Positions 1 through 5,393 of a stretch of DNA of 6,285 nucleotides are shown here, piece by piece. The position numbers and the translations under genes are program-made. The stretch's first letter is position 1. The number at the start of each line of letters is the position of its first letter. The DNA is from an uncultured Bacillota bacterium (GTDB taxonomy: Bacteria; Bacillota; Clostridia; Peptostreptococcales; Anaerovoracaceae). Below the pieces are notes generated by a model. It did no database searches, was not told where the DNA came from, and worked only from the letters and a program-made list of their open reading frames with translations. The stretch spans positions 1 through 6,285 of the forward strand of contig CAMNJK010000093.1 in assembly GCA_946541435.1 (NCBI GenBank). Reading direction: 5' to 3'.

Positions 1-378
1 ATGGGCGATGTTGTGCTGCTTCCATTCATATACCATATCGTCCGCGGTCCGGAAGGATTCGTAATCGCTGCCGTGGATGGGATGTTCATCGATCAGGGCC
101 TGGCAGATCTTTTTCATGGCCCGTCCGCTGGTGATCTTATAGGAATCATAGATGCACCAGTTGTCATAGGAATAGATGGCGGTGTAGTCCTCCCCCTTGT
201 AGGTGAAGAGATACTGATATCCCCCGCCGTAGATGTCCCGGAGATTGATTTCCTCCCCGGCGGTCCCGCCTGTGGTTTCGGCGGTTTCCCCGTCTTCTGC
301 CGAAATCATTGACCCGCACCCCGCGAGCAGAAGCAGGGCCAGGAGAGCCATGATGATATATGCCGCTGTTCTTTTCAT
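1..378 (-). CDS. Putative secreted lipoprotein, partial (3' end outside window)
   Basis: The reading frame is open from an ATG at 378 to the window edge, giving 126 visible residues without the C-terminus. Residues 1-21 form a lipoprotein signal peptide: a short basic start (MKR), a hydrophobic stretch, then a lipobox LLAGC with C21 as the predicted lipidated cysteine. The mature protein would be anchored on the outer face of the membrane. A short acidic, Gly/Thr-rich linker follows (about 26-44), then an aromatic-rich globular region (YGGGYQYLF, TAIYSYDNWCIYD) and a motif ALIDEHPIHGSDYESFR near 92-108. The start is supported by an AGAGGGG ribosome binding site 9 nt upstream and a good promoter at 426-454. 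A terminator separates it from the gene upstream, so it is its own transcription unit. I do not recognise the family and assign no function; the lipoprotein call is firm, the role unknown. Confidence 0.82.
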   Translation of the reverse strand, partial: MKRTAAYIIMALLALLLLAGCGSMISAEDGETAETTGGTAGEEINLRDIYGGGYQYLFTYKGEDYTAIYSYDNWCIYDSYKITSGRAMKKICQALIDEHPIHGSDYESFRTADDMVYEWKQHNIAH

Positions 379-425
379 CCCGATCTACCCCTCTGTTACT
401 TAATGCTTGTTCCCCGTAGAATGAC

Positions 426-454
426 ATGATAACAGGATTTCGCAGGTTTTTCAA
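426..454 (-). promoter_or_regulatory. Sigma-A promoter of the lipoprotein gene
   Basis: Read on the minus strand, a -35 box TTGAAA (454-449) is followed by a 17-nt spacer and a -10 box TATCAT (431-426). It lies about 50 nt upstream of the lipoprotein start codon at 378 and just downstream of the terminator at 471-505, which is where a new transcription unit should begin. Confidence 0.75.
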
Positions 455-470
455 TGACTCGTCCCGGTAC

Positions 471-505
471 GTGAAAAAATGGCGAAGGTGGCCGCCATTT
501 TTCAC
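471..505 (-). terminator. Rho-independent terminator after the small membrane protein gene
   Basis: On the minus strand the arm GTGAAAAATGGCG (505-493) pairs with CGCCATTTTTTCAC (484-471) around the loop GCCACCTT. That is a 13-bp stem with one bulged T. The GC-rich top followed by a run of six T is the classic intrinsic terminator form. The arms are nearly symmetric (A-run before, T-run after), so it could also stop plus-strand transcripts. It lies 46 nt past the stop codon of the gene at 551-853 and ahead of the lipoprotein promoter. Confidence 0.88.
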
Positions 506-550
506 TCATTATCATCATCTATACTTATCAGGAGGTGTGTGTTTGCTTTT

Positions 551-853
551 TTAGAATAAGTTTATTTCGCCGATGACGGGCAGCGGGTCTGTCCGCCAGT
601 TCACAGCTCTGTAGATGCCCATGACCATCAGCACCAGGGCCGCGAAGCCCACAACGCCGGAGGCGGCTTCTCCGATGTGCGGCAGGAACGCGCACAGGCT
701 GCCGACGATCTTCACCAGGTTGATCAGGAGCGCCTGATTCATGTGATGGGCGACGAAGGCGTCCCTTTTATCTCTGAGCAGAAATGCGATGATCCATCCG
801 ATCCAGGTGATGTAGGAAACCACCGCCAAAGTCCTTGAATTGTTCTGATACAT
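551..853 (-). CDS. Small three-helix membrane protein, DUF4870/Tic20-like
   Basis: This 100-residue protein is predicted to sit in the cytoplasmic membrane with three helices, at about 8-26, 40-57 and 63-81. Between helices 1 and 2 is a polar stretch with RDKRDAF and the motif FVAHHMNQALL (33-43), which resembles the F-x-x-H-x-x-Q-A signature of DUF4870 and Tic20-like small membrane proteins. The C-terminal tail (DPLPVIGEINLF) also matches the usual ending of that group, a proline-rich segment after the last helix. The biochemical role of such bacterial proteins is not established. The start is supported by an AGAGGGG ribosome binding site 8 nt upstream. It is divergent from the XRE regulator gene and ends before a strong terminator, so it is probably monocistronic. 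The family assignment rests on motif memory and is moderately sure; the membrane topology is clearer. Confidence 0.75.
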   Translation of the reverse strand: MYQNNSRTLAVVSYITWIGWIIAFLLRDKRDAFVAHHMNQALLINLVKIVGSLCAFLPHIGEAASGVVGFAALVLMVMGIYRAVNWRTDPLPVIGEINLF

Positions 854-899
854 TTTATATACCCCTCTTTCCTGCGGTCGTTCCGCTGCTTAATCTTTA

Positions 900-928
900 T
901 TAATTATCCTGTGCGTATATGATATAAT
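900..928 (+). promoter_or_regulatory. Extended -10 promoter of the XRE regulator gene
   Basis: On the plus strand a perfect TATAAT (923-928) is preceded by the extended element TG-n at 920-922. With a 17-nt spacer the -35 position holds TTAATT (900-905), a weak match, which is common when an extended -10 is present. The start codon is about 80 nt downstream at 1009. The rest of the 155-nt divergent spacer is AT-rich on its left half. I could not settle a convincing promoter for the leftward gene at 853, although GATAAT-like boxes occur there, so the two promoters may overlap. Confidence 0.6.
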
Positions 929-1008
929 TTCTTTTACCGGGAAAACATCGCAGGAAGTGCGGATCACCCCTCCTGTTTACCGATAAATCTGCGGAATCGA
1001 GGTACGCT

Positions 1009-1521
1009 ATGTCTGAAGCAAAGGAAAATACGACTCTTTATCTGGCAAAGAGAAAGGAACTGGGCTGGTCCAGAGAGTACGCCGCGGAGCAGCTTGGCAT
1101 CTCCGACGACAAGCTGGAGCGGATCGAAAACGAGAAGCAGCTTCCCAATCCTCAGGACGTCCTGATCATGTCCGATGTGTACAAGGCGCCGGAACTCTGT
1201 AATTATTACTGCAGCCGGGACTGCGAGATCGGTCAGCTCTATGTTCCCCGGATCCCGGACACGGAGCTTCCGGGCATCATTCTCCGCCTCATGGCCTCCA
1301 TCTATGAGACCCGGGACATCGAAAAGCTCCTTGTCAAGATCACCGCCGATGAAGCCATCGATGACACGGAGGTGGAGGACCTGGCCCAGGCCCAGTATAC
1401 CCTGGAACAGCTCTCCATCATGATCGAAGCCCTGCAGCTCTGCGTAGAGCGAAAGATCGACCAGGGGGAGATCTCGAAGACGCTCTATGATGCTGCCTAT
1501 AAGAAGGTCTCGGGGAAGTAA
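1009..1521 (+). CDS. XRE-family helix-turn-helix regulator with a cysteine cluster
   Basis: This 170-residue protein is predicted to be cytoplasmic. Residues about 8-48 form an XRE/Cro-CI type helix-turn-helix: LAKRKELGWSREYAAEQLGIS, then DKLERIENEKQLPNPQDV, with the usual E-x-G-x-x-x-P segment replaced by ENEKQLP. Directly after it comes a cysteine cluster, C64-x3-C68-x3-C72, in the context ELCNYYCSRDCEIGQ. The C-terminal half (about 85-168) is predicted to be alpha-helical, with heptad-like leucines and acidic stretches, and could serve dimerisation or ligand sensing; C145 is the only other cysteine. The start has a GAGG ribosome binding site 6 nt upstream. It is the only plus-strand gene here, divergent from the small membrane protein gene and convergent with ribU. 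Its targets are unknown; the divergent neighbour is the natural first guess. Phage origin seems unlikely because no phage genes are nearby. Confidence 0.88.
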   Translation: MSEAKENTTLYLAKRKELGWSREYAAEQLGISDDKLERIENEKQLPNPQDVLIMSDVYKAPELCNYYCSRDCEIGQLYVPRIPDTELPGIILRLMASIYETRDIEKLLVKITADEAIDDTEVEDLAQAQYTLEQLSIMIEALQLCVERKIDQGEISKTLYDAAYKKVSGK

Positions 1522-1539
1522 CCACCGCTGCAGAAATGT

Positions 1540-1586
1540 AAAAAAAAGGCTCCGGAAAGATCATGTCCTTCCGGAGTCTTTGATTT
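1540..1586. terminator. Bidirectional rho-independent terminator between the XRE gene and ribU
   Basis: The arms GGCTCCGGAA (1548-1557) and TTCCGGAGTC (1569-1578) form a 10-bp stem with one G-T wobble and an 11-nt loop. Eight A (1540-1547) precede it and TTTGATTTT (1579-1586) follows. Read rightward it stops the XRE gene, which ends 26 nt earlier. Read leftward it gives the stem plus eight T and stops ribU, 52 nt after its stop codon. The leftward T-run is the better one. Confidence 0.9.
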
Positions 1587-1630
1587 TCCTGTACCTGGTT
1601 TCCTGCCGCCTGCAGGCGCCTTCCCCTTCC

Positions 1631-2200
1631 CTATCTGTGCAGGAATCCGGAGATCCTCTTGTAGACCAGGAAGGTGACCAGGCCGTTGATGCCGGCCTTG
1701 ATGATATTGAAGGCGACGATAAAGGGCATCAGCTGCCACACTGCGCTTCTGGGCACGCCCATGAAGATGGGGGTGATCACCAGATTGGCGCCGATCATGA
1801 CGATGGCCATGGCGGCGATGCCGCAGAGAACGCCGATCAGGGCAGTCTTTCTGGTCTTGTGTCTCCGGTAGATGACGCCGGCAACGATGACCAGGGCGCT
1901 GGTGGCGATAATATGCATCAGGATCCCGTAGACGCCGCTGGCCGCGCTGACCGTCACACCCTGGATCACGGAAGTGACCACCGTCAGGATGAAGCCCGCC
2001 AGGGGACCGAAGGCGAAGGTGCCGATCAGGATCGGAATGTCCGCCGGATCATATTCCAGGAAGGCCACTGCCGGGAATATGGGGAAGTGGACCAACGCCA
2101 CGAGGACGATGGACATGGCCACCAGCATGGCCATTTTTGCCAGACGAATGGTTGTCATTTTGTTTCCGCCGGTTTCCGGCGTAGTGTTGTTCTGCGTCAT
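1631..2200 (-). CDS. ribU: Riboflavin ECF transporter S component RibU
   Basis: This 189-residue membrane protein has about six hydrophobic helices (roughly 20-42, 52-70, 70-85, 90-112, 119-146, 155-181). It matches the RibU/FmnP family, the substrate-binding subunit that takes up riboflavin together with a shared EcfA/EcfA'/EcfT energising module. Supporting motifs are the loop LEYDPADIPILIGTFAFGPLAG (48-69), an AxxxA pattern in the first helix (A24-A28), known in S components as the contact with EcfT, and a last helix with FNIIKAGINGLVTFLVYKR (164-182). The chosen start has AGGAG at 2217-2213, though with a longish 12-nt spacer. The alternative, M15 (ATG at 2158), begins where many RibU proteins begin but has only a weak binding site. 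No ecfA or ecfT genes are in the window, so the module must be encoded elsewhere. A near relative carrying another vitamin is possible but less likely. Confidence 0.88.
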   Translation of the reverse strand: MTQNNTTPETGGNKMTTIRLAKMAMLVAMSIVLVALVHFPIFPAVAFLEYDPADIPILIGTFAFGPLAGFILTVVTSVIQGVTVSAASGVYGILMHIIATSALVIVAGVIYRRHKTRKTALIGVLCGIAAMAIVMIGANLVITPIFMGVPRSAVWQLMPFIVAFNIIKAGINGLVTFLVYKRISGFLHR

Positions 2201-2212
2201 ATTATTGCTTTT

Positions 2213-2217
2213 CTCCT
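2213..2217 (-). promoter_or_regulatory. Ribosome binding site favouring the upstream ribU start
   Basis: AGGAG on the minus strand lies 12 nt before the ATG at 2200, longer than the usual 5-9 nt. The second in-frame ATG at 2158 is preceded only by GGCGG and by a perfect 6-bp hairpin (2167-2181), so the upstream start is preferred. Confidence 0.6.
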
Positions 2218-2234
2218 GATTTCATAACAGTGCT

Positions 2235-2299
2235 GCTGACAGGTTTTCCCGCGGCCGGGATTTTCCAGCCTTTGCATCGATGCTCCGGAAAACTGTCGC
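2235..2299 (-). promoter_or_regulatory. Structured 5' leader of ribU (three-way-junction candidate)
   Basis: Transcription from the promoter at 2310-2339 should start near 2303, leaving about 100 nt of leader. In the transcript GACAGTTTTCC (2297-2287) pairs with GGAAAAC(C)TGTC (2249-2238): 11 bp with one bulged C. Two more GC pairs follow past a bulged A (2299-2298 with 2236-2235). This closing stem encloses two small hairpins: GCA-tcga-TGC inside the palindrome at 2274-2283, and GGCTGG-aaaatc-CCGGCC at 2270-2253. The paper fold is a compact three-way junction that begins almost at the predicted transcription start and leaves the ribosome binding site outside. It lacks the conserved FMN riboswitch (RFN) core that often controls ribU. 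No T-run follows the stem, so it is not a simple terminator. Whether it senses a ligand, binds a protein or only stabilises the mRNA is unknown. The pairing was found by eye. Confidence 0.5.
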
Positions 2300-2309
2300 T
2301 CAATTTCGG

Positions 2310-2339
2310 ATTATACTAAAGACCCGGGAGTCATGTCAA
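2310..2339 (-). promoter_or_regulatory. Consensus sigma-A promoter of ribU
   Basis: On the minus strand a perfect -35 box TTGACA (2339-2334) and a perfect -10 box TATAAT (2315-2310) are separated by 18 nt. It lies 44 nt past the stop codon of the glycogen synthase fusion and about 110 nt before the ribU start. Both boxes match consensus at all six positions, so strong basal transcription is expected, with any control acting downstream in the leader or through a repressor. Confidence 0.9.
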
Positions 2340-2383
2340 CTGAAGAACGCCGTTTCCTTTACCGGATGCCGGGAAAAGCAGGT

Positions 2384-5263
2384 TCACGGTTTCAGTTCAA
2401 GATACAGAGCCCTGTACTGTTCCGCCGAAGCCTGCCAGGACACATCCCTGGCCATGTCTCTGAGAACCATTTCATCCCAATGCCGCCGGTCGGTAAAGAA
2501 CAGCGTCTTCGCCCGGTTGACAGCATCGTACAGGAGGCCCGACTCGTATCTGTCAAAGGTGAATCCGTTCCCCTCATTTGCGAACTGATTATACGGCTCT
2601 ACCGTGTCTTTCAGTCCTCCAGTCTCACGAACAACAGGAACGGTCCCGTACCGCATGGCGATCAGCTGCGTCAGTCCGCACGGTTCAAACAGGGAGGGCA
2701 CCAGCAGGGCATCGGCGCCCGCGTAGATCCTGTGCGCCCTGCCCTCGTCATACATGATACAGGAGCAGACGGTCCCTCTGAAGGCATTCTCAAACCGGCG
2801 GAATGAATCTTCATAGCGGGCATCGCCCGTTCCCAGCACAACGATCTGGGTGTTGCCGTCGATCAGTGACGGCAGGATCTCATTGACCAGATCCAGCCCC
2901 TTCTGATCCGTCAGGCGGGAAATGAGACCGATCACGAATTTGCCGTCATCGGCTTCCAGACCCAGCTCCTGCTGCAGGGCCCGCTTATTGGCTTTTTTCT
3001 TAACGAGCACATTACTGATATCGTAAGTTTCCGCCAGTCTTTTATCATTGGCCGGATCCCACTGCGCGGTATCGATGCCGTTTACGATCCCGCGCAGCTT
3101 CCCTGAATGGTACCGCAGGTGCGCATCCAGGTTCTCCCCGAAGAATGGCGTCTTGATCTCTTCCGCGTATGTTCTGCTCACTGTGGTGATGATATCGGTA
3201 TAGGTCAGACCGCCCTTGAGCATGTTGGCATCTTCATAGCCTGTCTTGAACACGTCTTTGTTGAAGAGGTATTCAGGCAGGTTGGTCCAGTAGCGCAGTG
3301 TGGGGATGTTATATACCCCCTGGAATCGCAGGTTGTGTATTGTAAGGATCGTTTTGGCATCCTTGATCCCCGTATTGGCGAACTGTGTGCGAAGTAATAC
3401 AGGAACAAGACTGGCCTGCCAGTCATGGCAGTGAATGATGTCCGGCACCCAGTCCATGTAGTTCAGCGCTGCCAGAGCCGCCTTGCAGAAATAGCAATAC
3501 CGCGGAATATCATCCACAAGATTCAGGTAAGGATCGCCGTTTGCAAAGAAGTCATTGTTATCAATGAAATCATAGACCACGCCATCCCAGACATACTCCA
3601 TGATGCCTACGTAATATGACCTGCCGTCCGCGCACAGATCCATGCTGAAGGATCCGCGGTAGACCATCTTCTCCTGGTATTCCCATGGGATGCAGTGATA
3701 GCGGGGAATGATCACCTTCACGTCGCAATTCAGAGATGCCAGCGCCCTGGGCAGTGCGTACATGACATCACCGAGGCCGCCGGTCTTCACGAAGGGATAG
3801 CATTCCGAGCCAATGAAGGCGACGCTCCTTCTCGGCTGGGGAAGGGTCTCTTCTTCTCCGATGCTTTCCCCGCCTGAATCTTCCGGATTCTTTCCCATTG
3901 CCGCGGCGGACTGGAGTTTTTGTTCTTCTGAAGCCGGGTGTTCTTCTGAAGCCGGGATCCATATCTCAGCGCTGTTTCCTTCCAGCGTGAATTTAAGTCT
4001 CCCATTGTCCGGGGAGATTCTCTTCCCATGGAGCGCCCCGATATAGGAAGCCTTCAGATCAAGGTCGAAGTTCTCTTCCTGATTGCTGTTTGTGACTGTG
4101 ATCAGCAGGTCTCCCCGCAGGAAAGCATATTTTGTGGTCGTAAGATCTATCTCCCGGTATTCGCCGGACCAGAGCTCATCTTCTTCTTTATAAAGAGCGC
4201 CCAGCGTCCGGATGAGCTGAAGTCGGGGATCGTCCTGCCGGCTGAGGTCCGCAAGGGACAGGGCTGGGCGGAGCGATGCATCAGTGCCCCATTCTTTTTT
4301 CCCCTCCAGTCCGAACTCCGATCCATAATAGACCGATGGGATCCCCGGCAGGGTATACAAGAGCACATGCACGGGCAGGAAGTGGTCCTTGTCATGGAGC
4401 TTTGTCATGATTCGTTCGGTATCATGATTATCCACGAAATTGTAGAGATGGACGCTGTCGCCCAGCCCCATGTCTCTCTGGCGGCGAATGGTATGCGCGA
4501 TTTCAAAATAGTTGTGATCGTTATGGGCGCTGTAAAGCGCCTTGTGCAGCGCGTAATTCGTGACGGAATGCAGCATGCTTTCATTGACCCAGCGACCGTA
4601 TTCCCCGTGTATCACCTCGCCCATCAGCCAGAAGTCGTCCTTCAGACTGTCGGTAAGGCTCCGCAGCTCCCGCATGAACCCCGGGTCCAGAACATCAGCG
4701 GCATCCAGCCGCAATCCGTCAATGTCGAACTCAGATACCCAGAAACGGACGGTGTCAAAATGATAGCGTCTTACTTCCTGTTCCTGCAGGTTGAGTTTGG
4801 GAAGGAGGTCGTGACCGCCCCAGTTATCGTAGGAAAATCCGTCGCCGTAGCTGTTGTTCCCCCGGAAGTTCACGTTGCAATACCAGCTTTTGTACCGGCT
4901 GCCTTCTCTGTTCTCCTTCAGATCCCGAAAAGCGAAGAACTCACGTCCCGTGTGGTTGAAGACCCCGTCAAGAATGACGCGGATTCCCTCCTCATGGCAG
5001 AGACGGACAAACTCTTTCAGGTCATCGTTGTCTCCCAGCCTCTCATCTACCATCCGATAGTCTGAGGTGTCATAACCGTGTGACCCTGAGGAAAAGCATG
5101 GCCCAAGATAAATGGCTGTAAAACCGCAGTCCTTCATGTGAAGGATCCATTCCTTCAGCTCCTCCAGTCTGTGCACCGGCGCTTCATGGTCATTGTGCTC
5201 CGGCGCCCCCAGAAGACCCAACGGGTAAATATGATAAAAAACAGCTTCTTCGTACCAAATCAT
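2384..5263 (-). CDS. Fused GH13 alpha-amylase/neopullulanase and GT5 glycogen synthase
   Basis: The protein has 959 residues; ordinary bacterial GlgA has about 480. Residues 1-436 are a GH13 hydrolase: (beta/alpha)8 barrel, then a beta-sandwich domain. Its motifs are DGVFNH (99-104), LLPKLN (153-158, neopullulanase-like), GLRLDAAD with nucleophile D187, GEVIHG with acid/base E216, and FVDNHD ending in D281. An acidic linker (437-478) follows. Residues 479-959 are a full GT5 synthase, which adds glucose from ADP-glucose to alpha-1,4-glucan: KTGGLGDV (493-500), HCHDW (611-615), NGID (728-731), SRLTDQKG with R783 and K788, EPCGLTQ with E860, and TGGLKDTV (881-888). There is no signal peptide or membrane helix, so it should act in the cytoplasm. 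All expected catalytic residues are present in both halves. The start has GAAAGGGA 8 nt upstream. No glgC, glgD, glgB or glgP is in the window. The domain calls are very sure; the substrate of the amylase half is inference. Confidence 0.96.
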   Translation of the reverse strand: MIWYEEAVFYHIYPLGLLGAPEHNDHEAPVHRLEELKEWILHMKDCGFTAIYLGPCFSSGSHGYDTSDYRMVDERLGDNDDLKEFVRLCHEEGIRVILDGVFNHTGREFFAFRDLKENREGSRYKSWYCNVNFRGNNSYGDGFSYDNWGGHDLLPKLNLQEQEVRRYHFDTVRFWVSEFDIDGLRLDAADVLDPGFMRELRSLTDSLKDDFWLMGEVIHGEYGRWVNESMLHSVTNYALHKALYSAHNDHNYFEIAHTIRRQRDMGLGDSVHLYNFVDNHDTERIMTKLHDKDHFLPVHVLLYTLPGIPSVYYGSEFGLEGKKEWGTDASLRPALSLADLSRQDDPRLQLIRTLGALYKEEDELWSGEYREIDLTTTKYAFLRGDLLITVTNSNQEENFDLDLKASYIGALHGKRISPDNGRLKFTLEGNSAEIWIPASEEHPASEEQKLQSAAAMGKNPEDSGGESIGEEETLPQPRRSVAFIGSECYPFVKTGGLGDVMYALPRALASLNCDVKVIIPRYHCIPWEYQEKMVYRGSFSMDLCADGRSYYVGIMEYVWDGVVYDFIDNNDFFANGDPYLNLVDDIPRYCYFCKAALAALNYMDWVPDIIHCHDWQASLVPVLLRTQFANTGIKDAKTILTIHNLRFQGVYNIPTLRYWTNLPEYLFNKDVFKTGYEDANMLKGGLTYTDIITTVSRTYAEEIKTPFFGENLDAHLRYHSGKLRGIVNGIDTAQWDPANDKRLAETYDISNVLVKKKANKRALQQELGLEADDGKFVIGLISRLTDQKGLDLVNEILPSLIDGNTQIVVLGTGDARYEDSFRRFENAFRGTVCSCIMYDEGRAHRIYAGADALLVPSLFEPCGLTQLIAMRYGTVPVVRETGGLKDTVEPYNQFANEGNGFTFDRYESGLLYDAVNRAKTLFFTDRRHWDEMVLRDMARDVSWQASAEQYRALYLELKP
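3921..3956. repeat. Perfect 18-bp tandem duplication in the linker of the fusion gene
   Basis: The unit tgttcttctgaagccggg occurs twice head to tail (3921-3938 and 3939-3956) without a mismatch. On the coding strand it encodes PASEEH and PASEEQ (residues 437-448), exactly where the amylase domain ends and the interdomain linker begins. Being a multiple of three, it keeps the frame. It looks like a recent slippage duplication in a segment with little constraint on length. Confidence 0.95.
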
Positions 5264-5340
5264 TTTTATTGTCCCTTTCCATGATGACAGAAATACTATA
5301 TCTGATAGATTACTGTCTGCTTTTTTGCCCCGATTTTCCC

Positions 5341-5349
5341 ATTATAGCA
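5341..5349 (-). promoter_or_regulatory. Extended -10 promoter of the glycogen synthase fusion
   Basis: On the minus strand TGC (5349-5347) directly precedes a perfect TATAAT (5346-5341), an extended -10 element. No good -35 box is seen; the spacing would place it in a GC-rich TTCGCC stretch near 5363-5368. Transcription would start near 5334, giving a leader of about 70 nt before the start codon at 5263. It sits in the 130-nt gap after the FAH gene. I saw no convincing terminator in that gap, so read-through from FAH is also possible. Confidence 0.6.
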
Positions 5350-5393
5350 CAGGAAGACCCCGGGCGAACGCATGACATCCGGGCGTGTTTTCA

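Noticed and set aside
1607..1618. Perfect 12-bp palindrome CGCCTGCAGGCG after the ribU stop codon
   Set aside because: It has no T-run and cannot form a hairpin with a proper loop; the real terminator is at 1540-1586. Probably chance in GC-rich sequence.
2202..2225. A seven-codon frame (MKSGEKQ, stop) in the ribU leader ending one base before the ribU ATG
   Set aside because: The position is suggestive of translational coupling, but there is no ribosome binding site before its ATG, and it is too short to tell from chance.
1487..2227. A 246-codon plus-strand frame rich in Asp, Gly and His
   Set aside because: It is antisense to ribU. Its Asp/Gly/His-rich composition is the expected reverse reading of hydrophobic membrane codons, and it overlaps the end of the XRE gene and the terminator.
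2201..2310. FMN riboswitch (RFN element) upstream of ribU
   Set aside because: Looked for because ribU genes often carry it, but the leader is too short and lacks the conserved core segments.
2340..2383. Possible terminator just after the glycogen synthase fusion (TTTCC...GGAAA with an inner CCGG/CCGG)
   Set aside because: The stem is short and interrupted and no T-run follows, so it cannot be supported as an intrinsic terminator.
4028..5065. A 345-codon open frame on the plus strand opposite the amylase half
   Set aside because: It lies entirely antisense to a gene with clear GH13 motifs, has no recognisable domain, and reads as a valine/proline-rich mirror of the coding strand.
5361..5393. 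Possible terminator after the FAH gene (CCCGG/CCGGG)
   Set aside because: Only five pairs around a 15-nt loop and no T-run.
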